A stretch of 64,000 nucleotides of DNA, taken from the NCBI GenBank assembly GCA_964544765.1, contig CAZJDM010000002.1:10340-74339 (forward strand), in the 5' to 3' direction. The notes beneath the pieces were generated by a model. That model did not search any database. It was not told where the DNA came from and worked only from the letters and a program-made list of their open reading frames with translations. Positions 1 to 8,083 of the stretch are shown one piece after another; the first letter of the stretch is position 1, and each line of letters opens with the position of its first letter. Source of the DNA: CAZJDM01 sp964544765 (GTDB lineage Bacteria > Bdellovibrionota_B > Oligoflexia > CAYFLR01). A program made the translations under genes and the position numbers.

Positions 1-28
1 TTTAATAAACAATTACAATAGAAGTCTG

Positions 29-376
29 TTATTCTCCTGGAAAGGTACCGTACCTTTTTCTATCAAGATTCTTTTTACTTGTTTTCCTTTGATCAGGAGA
101 TGATCCATGACCATCATGATCTTGGTGAGAAACCTGGTTAGCCTGTCCATGGGGAGCACCATGGATTCCATGCCCATGATGAGAACCATGACCACTTTTG
201 CAGCCTATTTTTTTATGAATACCATGAGCCAAAATCAATACACCTTGCGTAAGGTTTTCTTCTACACTAAAAGATTTTTGATTAGGTAATATCTGGTTCC
301 ACACTGTCAATAGAGATACTAAAACCATAAGCACCAAATTTCTTTTAATTATAATTGCTATTGATAGACTCATCAT
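29..376 (-). CDS. Small exported His-rich protein, function unknown
   Basis: The 115-residue product starts with a hydrophobic segment (about residues 4-26) that looks like a signal peptide or anchor. It is followed by a short stretch reading GVLILAHGIHKK and then a His/Gly-rich tail with about a dozen histidines in roughly 40 residues (HGSHHGHGIHGAPHG and similar), which could bind a transition metal. The LILAHG stretch resembles the strand-1 motif of CbiX/SirB cobalt or iron chelatases, some of which carry His-rich regions, but the rest of that fold is absent. The resemblance is therefore weak and I do not assign the function. The last residues are encoded over a hairpin at 41-57, so the true 3' end is uncertain and a truncated gene is possible. 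The gene is isolated, with no clear partner. Confidence 0.45.
   Translation of the reverse strand: MMSLSIAIIIKRNLVLMVLVSLLTVWNQILPNQKSFSVEENLTQGVLILAHGIHKKIGCKSGHGSHHGHGIHGAPHGQANQVSHQDHDGHGSSPDQRKTSKKNLDRKRYGTFPGE
41..57 (+). terminator. Possible hairpin terminator AAAGGTA-ccg-TACCTTT
   Basis: This is a perfect 7-bp stem with a 3-base loop, running into TTTTTC on the plus strand. It could end a plus-strand gene lying before the window. It overlaps the 3' end of the minus-strand His-rich ORF, so one of the two calls is probably wrong. Confidence 0.3.
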
Positions 377-545
377 AAATCTCCATCATTATTGTTTAAT
401 TAAAATCCAATTTATGCTCTATCTATCTATTTATTCAAGCCGTTAAGAAAGCAGCGTCTCTGACTTAATAGCTTAAATCGTGGAAGATTTTGCTCACAGA
501 CATCACCGGCACTTATTTACAACCTACAAGAATTATTATATTTTA

Positions 546-785
546 TTATTTAGAATCAAGATCAAAAAAAGAAAAGAACTCTTTGGTTTTTTGATACGCT
601 GCTTTCTTAATAAATTCTCGATCACCTCGAAAAATTTTTTTATCTCCACTTTGATCATACTTCTGTACAAAATCACGAAAGACTTGCTTCATCTTAGTTC
701 GAAGAACTTCTCTTTCCTCGATAGAGTCATCATTTTCATTGATTGAATCGAAATGAGGTCTGATTTTATTTTTTAAATCATTCAT
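546..785 (-). CDS. Small charged protein, function unknown
   Basis: This 79-residue, highly charged and probably helical protein begins MNDLKNKIRPHFDS and ends SFFDLDSK. It has no signal peptide, membrane segment or cysteine. I chose the ATG at 785 over the GTG at 797, because the AAAAAGG purine run ends one base before the GTG and is better, though loosely, spaced for the ATG. The lack of a competing ORF and the codon-like composition support it being real, but I recognise no family. It lies in the same orientation as the hydrolase gene upstream of it on the minus strand (850-2739), about 65 bases away, so the two could be cotranscribed. Confidence 0.5.
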   Translation of the reverse strand: MNDLKNKIRPHFDSINENDDSIEEREVLRTKMKQVFRDFVQKYDQSGDKKIFRGDREFIKKAAYQKTKEFFSFFDLDSK

Positions 786-849
786 GTAAAAAAACACACC
801 TTTTTAGCTGGCCGGACCCTATCATATTAAATTTCCCAAAACAATTAAA

Positions 850-2739
850 TTAATATACTCGTAAATAAGCAGGCTCCATTTTAGATTTCCAAAGTATTTG
901 ACCATTAATATCAAGTACTTGAACGTGAGTATTGAGCCATCTGGTTAAACCTTGAGCCTCAACATGGCTCCGAGGTCTTCGCACCAAACCAGCCGGAAGA
1001 GCTGAATAAGGAACATCAACCTTAACTCCTTTAAAACAGTCCGTTTTAGCTGTAACACTATGTATATAACATGAATTCATGTCCTTATTAAAAGCGGATT
1101 CAGGACTCCATTTAACAAAATACAAATCCAATACTGATCGATAAGGTGAAACAAGCCAATAATTATACGAATGCTCCTCTTCAGACTCAAGCTCCAGAAG
1201 CTGTCTTTGATTTCTTAAATTAAAACGGATATATCTTGGTTTAATTTTAAGTTCATTTCTTACTCCCTTTGAAGAATGAGAACTTACAAAAGCACGGACC
1301 AATTCAGAAATATACTTCCAACCATAAGTAACCGAAAAACCACAATGACTCCCTCTCCAGGTAGAAACAACATTTAAAGACGTCCCAGTAAGTCCCCGAT
1401 GTTTATTCTTTAATGGCTTTGCATTTTGATAATACCTGACAACTGGATCATTTTCAGCTGACACCACTAATGTCGGTGTAGTAACCAAGTGAGAATAAGA
1501 AAGGAAGTTATTTAACTTCCAAAAATCCCGCTTGGTTCTTATTCGCTCCTTATCAAAAGGAGAAGGCAACTGATTACCTGACTGACTATAACGTCTATAA
1601 TAATCTAAAGAACCTCTAACAATTATGTTTATCAAACGGTTGGGATCTAATGCCCCTTCACTTGGCAATAACTTTCCTAATGAAGGAATAATACCTCTAA
1701 TTTTATACAAACTTTGCCAAGATTTCCTATTAAATAAATCTACGCTGGTTCTACTTCCCTTTGTATACAGAAAATCAATCGCATCTTTTAGTTGTACAAC
1801 CGGACAAAACGAAATAACACTACTTAAATAAGGTTGTTGATCATTATCTAGGTTCAAGGAACTGAACAAAGATGCATACAAAGCTGCATGCCCTCCCAAA
1901 CTCACTCCAATTATATGAACATCTGAAGTATATTTACCTAAAACACCACTTTTTGCCCACTTAGCAACCTCAAATAATTGAGTCCCTTCAAACACGCCTC
2001 CAATGCCAAATTGCCTATTATCAATTTGATAATCTGAACCCGAAATACTTCCCAATAACATAACATTAAAAGGACCTTCATCAAATAAGTGCATCATCAT
2101 TATCTTTAGTGGAGACGAGTCCGCAACATTGCACATTATACCGCACTTCACAATCACCAATGGTCTTTTCTTTTTGCCTTTCTGAATAGCCACAATTGGT
2201 CTAACAATCTGTCCATCAGGCAGTTTAATTCTAAGCAATCTAACCTGAGGATGTTTAAGAATATCATAATAAACCAGTGAGCTATAAAAAATAGGAAGAT
2301 AATTACCCGAGGAAATCCCCGCCATATAATAATTACAAGCATCAAAAAACTTCTTAATAGATCTTACTTGCTTCGAAGGTGACCCAGCATTTCGATGAAT
2401 CCGTCTTTTTAAATCAGTAGGCAAACAACCACGCGGAGCATAATTCCCTGTAAAAGACAATGATGGGAAACTGTGTCTCTTTCGAATACGTTTTATCATT
2501 CTTTCAGTGAAACCCTCACCGTTTAAATATGCTCGTAAAGAATAAGGAATCTCCCGCAGGTATCTGTCTGATGAAGGGATACTCCCGACAGAAACATTTT
2601 CTAACTCTTTTAAAATGATCTGACTAATATCCTGCTTTGCAGCTAACTGATTATTTATGCACCAATTTAAATCCATGCTCCAATTTAAAAATGAAACTAA
2701 AACCAATACCGAAGTAAATATCAAATACCGCAACAACAC
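850..2739 (-). CDS. Large secreted alpha/beta hydrolase (paralogue of the 20-22 kb gene)
   Basis: The product is a 629-residue exported protein with an N-terminal hydrophobic signal (about residues 3-20) and an alpha/beta-hydrolase core. The nucleophile elbow is GVSLGG with Ser280. The acid is probably Asp431 in SAENDPVV, and the base His465 in RGSHCGF. An N-terminal region of about 180 residues and a C-terminal tail of about 140 residues flank the core and match no domain I recognise. The protein aligns over its length with the product of 20169-22022; both share the segment HL(F/Y)DEGPF, a GGV(F/Y)EG motif and all three catalytic positions. GGAGG precedes the start, with GTG at 2739 or TTG at 2736 or 2733 all possible. 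The substrate is unknown; esterase or lipase-like activity in the envelope is inferred from the fold only. Confidence 0.8.
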   Translation of the reverse strand: MLLRYLIFTSVLVLVSFLNWSMDLNWCINNQLAAKQDISQIILKELENVSVGSIPSSDRYLREIPYSLRAYLNGEGFTERMIKRIRKRHSFPSLSFTGNYAPRGCLPTDLKRRIHRNAGSPSKQVRSIKKFFDACNYYMAGISSGNYLPIFYSSLVYYDILKHPQVRLLRIKLPDGQIVRPIVAIQKGKKKRPLVIVKCGIMCNVADSSPLKIMMMHLFDEGPFNVMLLGSISGSDYQIDNRQFGIGGVFEGTQLFEVAKWAKSGVLGKYTSDVHIIGVSLGGHAALYASLFSSLNLDNDQQPYLSSVISFCPVVQLKDAIDFLYTKGSRTSVDLFNRKSWQSLYKIRGIIPSLGKLLPSEGALDPNRLINIIVRGSLDYYRRYSQSGNQLPSPFDKERIRTKRDFWKLNNFLSYSHLVTTPTLVVSAENDPVVRYYQNAKPLKNKHRGLTGTSLNVVSTWRGSHCGFSVTYGWKYISELVRAFVSSHSSKGVRNELKIKPRYIRFNLRNQRQLLELESEEEHSYNYWLVSPYRSVLDLYFVKWSPESAFNKDMNSCYIHSVTAKTDCFKGVKVDVPYSALPAGLVRRPRSHVEAQGLTRWLNTHVQVLDINGQILWKSKMEPAYLRVY

Positions 2740-3196
2740 GCATCCTCCAACATACTATAAATACAGACATATATCCGAGTTTATAAAAAAATATAAATTA
2801 ATTTCTAACTCACACTATTCACTCATTATCGTTCAAATGTAAAGTAGAAAATTATCTCTTGCAAAATAGTCTTAATATGTTAGCCTCACTTTGGCGCCTA
2901 TTAAAGTTCAACAACGTTTGAACTGATTAAGTTCGATAGAACTTAAATAAAGGCTACCAAATAGAAAAATGAATAACTTTTAACGTACTAGTATTATGGA
3001 CTTGATCAATGAGACAGGTACCATCAGATAAGATATTCCCTAAAAATTATTTTCTCTCGACCAATCATTCATTTTCCGATAATTCATATTCCATTAATTT
3101 ATATTGCCGACATTTGTATTACCGATGTAATAAAATCGGGTTCTGTCTAAAAAGAGCAAGAATAAAACTATCTTGAGCTAAATGGAGGTTTTTAAG
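2740..3196. other. Divergent intergenic region / panB leader
   Basis: About 450 bases separate the hydrolase start from the panB start. The region holds the cluster of inverted repeats at 2881-2956, and I found no credible ORF in it. A TAATAT sequence at 2873-2878 would make a -10 box for panB, but no good -35 lies at the right distance. It presumably contains both divergent promoters and a long 5' untranslated leader for the pantothenate operon. Confidence 0.6.
2881..2956 (+). promoter_or_regulatory. Cluster of inverted repeats upstream of panB (operator pair or three-way-junction RNA)
   Basis: Three nested inverted repeats are visible. The outer arms TAGCCT (2881-2886) and AGGCTA (2951-2956) enclose two adjacent hairpins. 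The first is AGTTCAA/TTGAACT (2905-2911 and 2918-2924, 6-base loop). The second is TTAAGTTC/GAACTTAA (2927-2934 and 2939-2946, loop GATA). As RNA this draws as a three-way junction about 240 bases ahead of the panB start; as DNA it offers four AGTTC/GAACT half-sites within 42 bp. It matches no riboswitch class I know. The position suggests control of the pantothenate operon, but that is inference. Confidence 0.45.
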
Positions 3197-3982
3197 TTGA
3201 ATATAAACACATTCTACCAAATGAAACGAGAAAAGCGAAAGATATCTATGGTCACAGCATATGACTATTGGTCAGCCAGACTAATTAACATGTCAGATAT
3301 CAACTGTATTTTGGTCGGTGATAGTTTGGCAATGGTGATGCATGGCCACAAGACCACCATTCAAGCTACACCTTCCATGATGGCAACTCATATAGAGATG
3401 GTTGCTAAGGGAGCACCAGATAAGTTTATTATTGGAGACATGCCTTTTTTAAGTTTCCGCAAGGGACGCGAGTACGCGCTAGACACAGTTCAGCAATTAA
3501 TACAAGCGGGAGCTCACGCTGTCAAACTAGAGGAGGTCACGGGCCACGAAGAAATTATCGAACATATCATTAATTCTGGAGTTCCGGTTATGGGACATTT
3601 AGGTTTGACCCCGCAATCGATCCATCAATTAGGGGGCTATAAAGTTCAAGCCAAAGATGCAGAAGCTCAAAAAATCTTATTTAACAAAGCCAAGACTCTC
3701 CATAAGTTAGGTTGCTTTTCTCTGGTATTAGAATGTGTTCCTTCTGATATTGCTGACTGTATCACCAAAGAATTACCTATCCCTGTTATAGGTATTGGAG
3801 CAGGTGCTAATGTGGACGGACAAGTTCTTGTACTGCACGATATGCTTGGTTTGAACAACACCTTCTCTCCTAAATTTATTCGACAATATTTAAATGGAGA
3901 GGACTTAATAATTAACGCTTGTAACCAATTCGATCAGGATTGTAAAAACATGTCATTTCCTGGCCCCAAAGAAAGCTATTAA
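3197..3982 (+). CDS. panB: 3-methyl-2-oxobutanoate hydroxymethyltransferase
   Basis: PanB transfers a hydroxymethyl group from 5,10-methylene-tetrahydrofolate to alpha-ketoisovalerate to make ketopantoate, the first committed step of pantothenate synthesis in the cytosol. The protein is collinear with E. coli PanB: MVTAYDY near the N-terminus, the metal-binding LVGDSLAMV segment, GHLGLTPQS, the LECVP strand and the IPVIGIGAG loop. The longest ORF begins with an ATG at 3182, but that ATG is fused to GGAGG (3184-3188). A TTG lies exactly 8 bases after the GGAGG, so I place the start at TTG 3197, giving 261 residues. It is the first gene of a five-gene pantothenate/CoA operon. Confidence 0.95.
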   Translation: MNINTFYQMKREKRKISMVTAYDYWSARLINMSDINCILVGDSLAMVMHGHKTTIQATPSMMATHIEMVAKGAPDKFIIGDMPFLSFRKGREYALDTVQQLIQAGAHAVKLEEVTGHEEIIEHIINSGVPVMGHLGLTPQSIHQLGGYKVQAKDAEAQKILFNKAKTLHKLGCFSLVLECVPSDIADCITKELPIPVIGIGAGANVDGQVLVLHDMLGLNNTFSPKFIRQYLNGEDLIINACNQFDQDCKNMSFPGPKESY

Positions 3983-4067
3983 AAATTTCACCAAAGAAGG
4001 TTACTAAAGTAAGACAGAATGCAAATAAGAACCCAAGTAAAAATAAAAAAGTTAGGAGATACTTTTC

Positions 4068-4838
4068 ATGACAACCATAATTACCCAAGTTGAAAAATGG
4101 AAAATCATTAACAAAAAAAATAAATCGATTGGCTTTGTTCCAACCATGGGAGCGCTTCATGCGGGTCATCTTTCTCTAATAAAAAAATCAAATGCTGAAA
4201 ACGACATCACTTTGGTAAGTATATTTGTTAATCCTACTCAATTTGATGAACCCAAAGATTTTGAATCTTACCCACAAACATGGGAAGAAGATTTGAAAAA
4301 ATTAAAGAAACTTAAAGTAGACTATCTTCTTCACCCATCATACGAAGAATTATATCCACATCAATATAGATTTAAAGTAACCGAAAATAAATTTAGTAAT
4401 CAATTATGCGGTAAACACAGGCCAGGACACTTTGATGGGATGCTAACTATAGTGCTGAAACTTTTAATGATAGCTAATGCTGATCGAGCATACTTTGGCG
4501 AAAAAGATTGCCAACAATTTGTTTTGATCCGCGACATGGCTGCTAGTTTTTTTTTAAGAACTCAAATTATCTCTTGTCCCACTGTACGAGAAAAAAACGG
4601 ACTGGCCATGAGTTCTCGCAATCAACATTTATCTGACCAAGAAAAAGCTTTAGCCAGCAATTTCCCTAAATTACTGGTTTCCTCCCAACCAGCTTTAAAA
4701 GTTAGTGAGAAACTTAACAATTTAGGTCTTAAAGTTGATTATATAGAAGATATCAATAATCGTAGATTTGGTGCAGTAAGAATTGGCAAAACTCGATTAA
4801 TTGATAATGTTCCAATAATGGGACAATTAAGGCAATGA
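4068..4838 (+). CDS. panC: Pantothenate synthetase (pantoate-beta-alanine ligase), shortened C-terminal domain
   Basis: PanC condenses pantoate and beta-alanine using ATP to form pantothenate. The sequence shows the nucleotide-binding GFVPTMGALHAGHLSL (HIGH-like), FVNPTQF, the pantoate-binding region around GKHRPGHFDGM, the GEKDCQQF segment and the KMSKS-like MSSRN loop. At 256 residues it is about 25-30 residues shorter than typical PanC. The shortage lies in the C-terminal lid domain, while the catalytic N-terminal domain is intact. The start is supported by AGGAG about 9 bases upstream. It lies 85 bases after panB and 59 before coaBC. The beta-alanine substrate comes from panD in the same operon. 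Confidence 0.93.
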   Translation: MTTIITQVEKWKIINKKNKSIGFVPTMGALHAGHLSLIKKSNAENDITLVSIFVNPTQFDEPKDFESYPQTWEEDLKKLKKLKVDYLLHPSYEELYPHQYRFKVTENKFSNQLCGKHRPGHFDGMLTIVLKLLMIANADRAYFGEKDCQQFVLIRDMAASFFLRTQIISCPTVREKNGLAMSSRNQHLSDQEKALASNFPKLLVSSQPALKVSEKLNNLGLKVDYIEDINNRRFGAVRIGKTRLIDNVPIMGQLRQ

Positions 4839-4897
4839 GAGAAAATTTATAAGAGAATCATAACATATATCGTATCAAGACGAGAGGATTATAGATA

Positions 4898-6163
4898 ATG
4901 TCAAAAGGTAATATTTTATTTAAACTAACAGGATCAATTGCCTGCTTTAAAGCATGTCAATTAATATCCTCTCTAGTACAAGAAGGCTACCAGGTACAAA
5001 CCGTCGCTAGTGACAGCGCCTTACGTTTTATTGGAACCGCTACCTTGGAGGCCCTAACTGGCAAACCCGTATTTACAGATGCCTTTCAATCAGGTCATAT
5101 TTTAGATCACATTAATCATTCCAAATGGGCTGATCTTGCCATTTTATGTCCAGCTACAGCAAACTCGATTCAAAAGTTAGTAAATGGCTCGGCCAGTGAC
5201 TGCATAGGAAGTTTATTTTTATCTTGGGACCGACAAAAACCATATTTAGTCGCACCTGCTATGAATCACCATATGCTAAGCCATCCTGCCACAGAGCAAG
5301 CCCTGGTTCAACTGGTGAATTGGGGAGTAAACGTACTACCAACGGAGTATGGAATTCAAGCATGTGGAGATGTCGGACTAGGTAGACTTCTTGATATTAA
5401 TAAGATCTTTGAAACTATTGAATCTCAATTTCAAAATATTCGATCTTCTAACGAAATAAAAAACAATGCTCCTTTAAATATACTTGTTACTTACGGTCCG
5501 ACTCAGGAACCCATTGATGGTGTACGTTTTATAAGCAATCACAGCACAGGTCAAACCGGATCAAAACTGGTTGAATATTTTTCTCTACAAGGACATCATA
5601 CTACATGCCTAATCAGTAAAAACGCCATTCAACCTAAATACGCTCATAAAGTTGTTCCCTTCACCACCTATCAGGATCTCCAAGATAAATTAAACGAGAC
5701 ACTAGGTAATAAATCATTTGACGGCGTTATTCATTTGGCTGCCGTAAGTGATTATTCGGTGTCTTCTATTAATAATGGCAACCAACAATTTAAACCCTCT
5801 ACTTCTTTAAAATTGGCTTCAAAATTTGATTCCATGTCTTTAAACCTAAAACGAAATCCTAAATTAATTCTTGATATAAAATCTTTATCGCAAAATGATG
5901 CTACTAAAGTTATTGCCTTCAAATTAACTCAAGAACAAAAAGAAGACCATCTTAAAGAACAGATTTTTCAACTTAGTCTTAGATCTGAAGTTGATTACGT
6001 GGTACACAACGACATGTACGACATTAAAAATAAAAAACATGTTTTTACTATATATGAAGGAGAAAAAAACTTATTTGACAAGCTATCTTATCAAAGCTTG
6101 GCTAAAAAACTTGAATATTTAGTGAAGAGTCCGACGACTAAAGATCGCCAGGCTTCCAAATAG
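4898..6163 (+). CDS. coaBC: Bifunctional phosphopantothenoylcysteine decarboxylase / phosphopantothenate-cysteine ligase
   Basis: CoaBC couples cysteine to 4'-phosphopantothenate using CTP (CoaB half), then decarboxylates the product with FMN (CoaC half) to 4'-phosphopantetheine. The N-terminal CoaC half shows the HINHSKWADL active-site His region, CPATANSI, APAMNHHM and the catalytic Cys in ACGDVGLGR. The CoaB half begins near residue 190 with YGPTQEPID and ISNHSTGQTG, followed by HLAAVSDYSV and the NPKLILD strand. The usual GGT of GGTxEPID is replaced by YGPT. At 421 residues the length is normal. AGAGGA about 9 bases upstream supports the start. Confidence 0.95.
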   Translation: MSKGNILFKLTGSIACFKACQLISSLVQEGYQVQTVASDSALRFIGTATLEALTGKPVFTDAFQSGHILDHINHSKWADLAILCPATANSIQKLVNGSASDCIGSLFLSWDRQKPYLVAPAMNHHMLSHPATEQALVQLVNWGVNVLPTEYGIQACGDVGLGRLLDINKIFETIESQFQNIRSSNEIKNNAPLNILVTYGPTQEPIDGVRFISNHSTGQTGSKLVEYFSLQGHHTTCLISKNAIQPKYAHKVVPFTTYQDLQDKLNETLGNKSFDGVIHLAAVSDYSVSSINNGNQQFKPSTSLKLASKFDSMSLNLKRNPKLILDIKSLSQNDATKVIAFKLTQEQKEDHLKEQIFQLSLRSEVDYVVHNDMYDIKNKKHVFTIYEGEKNLFDKLSYQSLAKKLEYLVKSPTTKDRQASK

Positions 6164-6205
6164 GAAATCCTACTTCACATTCTTAGATAAAAAAGGACTT
6201 TTTAA

Positions 6206-6985
6206 ATGATACTAACTTTAGATGTAGGAAACTCCCAAATATTTGGTGGGGTTACCGAAAATGAAAAATTAATTCTTCAATTTCGTAAGACCTCAAAAGG
6301 TCGAAGTAGCTCTGACGAAATTGGCTTGTTCTTAAGGCAGGTATTACGTGAAAATAATATCAATCCGGATAAGGTAAGACATATTGCCATTTGCTCAGTT
6401 GTTCCCGATATTGTTCATTCCTTGATCAACAGCAGCAAAAAATACTTTAATATGACACCATTTATTTTGCAAGCAGGAGTAAAAACCGGTTTAAAGATCA
6501 AATACCGCAACCCATTGGAAGTTGGCACTGACCGCATCGCTAATTCTATTGGAGCTAATTACCTTTTTCCCAATCGAAACATTGTGATTATTGATTTCGG
6601 AACAGCTACCACCCTTTGCGCAGTCAATACAGATAAATCCTACTTAGGTGGTCTAATTATGCCAGGACTCCGATTATCCATGGAATCATTAGTAACAGGA
6701 ACCGCTAAATTACCCGCGGTTGAAATTGCTGAACCCGCATCTTTGCTGGGACGAACTACCATAGAAAGTATCCAGTCTGGATTATATTATGGGCATTTAA
6801 CCTCTATTAGAGAAATAAGCAAGAAAATTATCACTGAATATTTTAATGATCCTAATCATAAGAAGCCTATCGTTGTGGGTACTGGCGGCTTTGCCAGACT
6901 CTTTAGTGAACAAGGTGTTTTTGATGCCCATTTACCGGAACTGGTGCATATCGGTTTAAGAAGGGCATTGTTTCTAAATATATAA
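6206..6985 (+). CDS. coaX: Type III pantothenate kinase
   Basis: CoaX phosphorylates pantothenate to 4'-phosphopantothenate, the first step of CoA synthesis. It belongs to the ASKHA fold, unlike P-loop CoaA. Diagnostic motifs are the N-terminal LDVGNSQIFGG phosphate loop, the EVGTDRIAN substrate motif and the IIDFGTATT loop with the conserved Asp. At 259 residues it is typical in length. AAAGGA precedes the ATG by 8 bases. It lies 42 bases after coaBC and 26 before panD. No type I or II kinase is in this window. Type III kinases are generally not feedback-inhibited by CoA, so control at the operon leader would make sense (inference). Confidence 0.95.
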   Translation: MILTLDVGNSQIFGGVTENEKLILQFRKTSKGRSSSDEIGLFLRQVLRENNINPDKVRHIAICSVVPDIVHSLINSSKKYFNMTPFILQAGVKTGLKIKYRNPLEVGTDRIANSIGANYLFPNRNIVIIDFGTATTLCAVNTDKSYLGGLIMPGLRLSMESLVTGTAKLPAVEIAEPASLLGRTTIESIQSGLYYGHLTSIREISKKIITEYFNDPNHKKPIVVGTGGFARLFSEQGVFDAHLPELVHIGLRRALFLNI

Positions 6986-7011
6986 TATATTCAAAGAAAT
7001 AGGAGAAATAG

Positions 7012-7362
7012 ATGAAACGTAACATGCTTAAATCAAAAATACATAGGGCCACGATCACGGAAGCAGATCTTTCCTATGAAGGATCCATTACTATAGATCG
7101 CACTTTATGCGATACATCTCAAATCTATCAATATGAAAAGGTAGATATATATAATTGCAGTAATGGAGAACGATTTTCCACCTATGTTATGTATGGACAA
7201 CCGGGAGAAATCTGTTTAAATGGTGCCGCAGCACGTCGTGTGCAAAAAGATGACATTATAATTATCGCATCATACGTACAATTAGAGGATCATTTATGCG
7301 CTGAATATAAGCCTATAAAAGTTTTTGTTGATGAGGAAAACAAAATTAAAGAAATAGGTTGA
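7012..7362 (+). CDS. panD: Aspartate 1-decarboxylase proenzyme
   Basis: PanD decarboxylates L-aspartate to beta-alanine for PanC. It is a pyruvoyl enzyme made by self-cleavage of a Gly-Ser bond. The cleavage site is seen in DLSYEGSITID, matching the E. coli LHYEGSCAID region. Further conserved segments are NGERFSTYV, LNGAAARRV and DIIIIASY. At 116 residues it is a little shorter than the E. coli enzyme at the C-terminus, which is common. AGGAGA lies 5 bases before the ATG. The operon has no recognisable panE (ketopantoate reductase), so that step must be encoded elsewhere or done by another reductase. Confidence 0.96.
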   Translation: MKRNMLKSKIHRATITEADLSYEGSITIDRTLCDTSQIYQYEKVDIYNCSNGERFSTYVMYGQPGEICLNGAAARRVQKDDIIIIASYVQLEDHLCAEYKPIKVFVDEENKIKEIG

Positions 7363-7393
7363 AATTTCGTTCAATTTCTTATATGAGATTCTC

Positions 7394-7894
7394 ATGGCTG
7401 GGAGTTTAAAAGACGCATTACAACAAGCTGGATTTAAAGAATCCGAGGAATCAAAAAGAAAAAAGTCTGATTTCAAGAAAAAGCCTTATAAGAAACCTTC
7501 TTATAAGAAGGATCGCAAAGATAAATCCAAAGATACTGATAAAAAAGAAAAATATAAGAATTTCGATCAAAAAACTCCCCATAAACCACATAATAATGTA
7601 ACTCATGAGCATCACCACCGAACAGAATGTGAATCATGTAAGAAGACTACACCCGACGTTGAATATTATCAACACAGCTTAAAAACCCTTACCGCTAAGT
7701 GGTTATGTATTCCCTGCGCTGATCAACACAAGATTCTAGACGATTGTCGACAAACTGAGCAGAGTGATTTTTCACTTCGAAAAACATTTAGAAGATTATA
7801 TGGACCAACAAAGCGGTTCCCATCGTCAAAAAAAGAATTTAATAAGAATAAAGATAAGAATATTAAAGAAAAAAATATAAATGGAAATAGATAA
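7394..7894 (+). CDS. Lys-rich protein with a four-Cys zinc ribbon, function unknown
   Basis: This 166-residue protein begins MAGSLKDALQQAGF, which resembles the start of YaiL/DUF2058-type proteins. A disordered, very Lys-rich stretch (about residues 20-60) follows. Next come a His cluster (HEHHH) and a C-terminal domain with CESC (79-82) and CIPC (105-108), a spacing that fits a zinc ribbon. The basic tail suggests nucleic-acid binding. It follows panD by 31 bases and is probably in the same transcript. A pathway link is not obvious. No strong Shine-Dalgarno is seen; the ATG was chosen for the conserved-looking N-terminus. Confidence 0.7.
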   Translation: MAGSLKDALQQAGFKESEESKRKKSDFKKKPYKKPSYKKDRKDKSKDTDKKEKYKNFDQKTPHKPHNNVTHEHHHRTECESCKKTTPDVEYYQHSLKTLTAKWLCIPCADQHKILDDCRQTEQSDFSLRKTFRRLYGPTKRFPSSKKEFNKNKDKNIKEKNINGNR

Positions 7895-7932
7895 TAATTT
7901 TTTGATTATATTCGGTAACTGATAATGCTGAG

Positions 7933-8031
7933 ATTACGGTTCTTAATTAACTTCCTTTGCTTTTTAACAATTATAATTAGTAACAGTTAATGGAGCCTTT
8001 CCTTGTATGGAAATGCCCCATTAACCGTAAT
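7933..8031. repeat. Structured convergent intergenic region with alternative hairpins
   Basis: The segment 7983-8028 folds as a long imperfect hairpin. Outer arms GTTAATGG (7986-7993) and CCATTAAC (8018-8025) enclose GC/GC and TTTCC/GGAAA pairs around a 6-base loop at 8003-8008. In addition ATTACGGTT (7933-7941) is a perfect inverted copy of AACCGTAAT (8023-8031), overlapping the 3' arm of the first hairpin, so the two pairings are mutually exclusive. No clear T-run follows on either strand. It lies between convergent genes and may act as a bidirectional terminator or a 3' UTR structure. Confidence 0.45.
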
Positions 8032-8083
8032 TGATTAGGGTTGATCATACTACTTTGTATAAAATAGTTATGATCTGATCGTA

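Noticed and set aside
480..746. Plus-strand ORF opposite the small charged protein gene
   Set aside because: Low-complexity translation with no ribosome binding site, antisense to the better-supported minus-strand ORF.
2867..2890. Strong sigma-70 promoter for panB
   Set aside because: A TAATAT -10 box is present but nothing like TTGACA lies 16-18 bases upstream, so I did not list it as a promoter.
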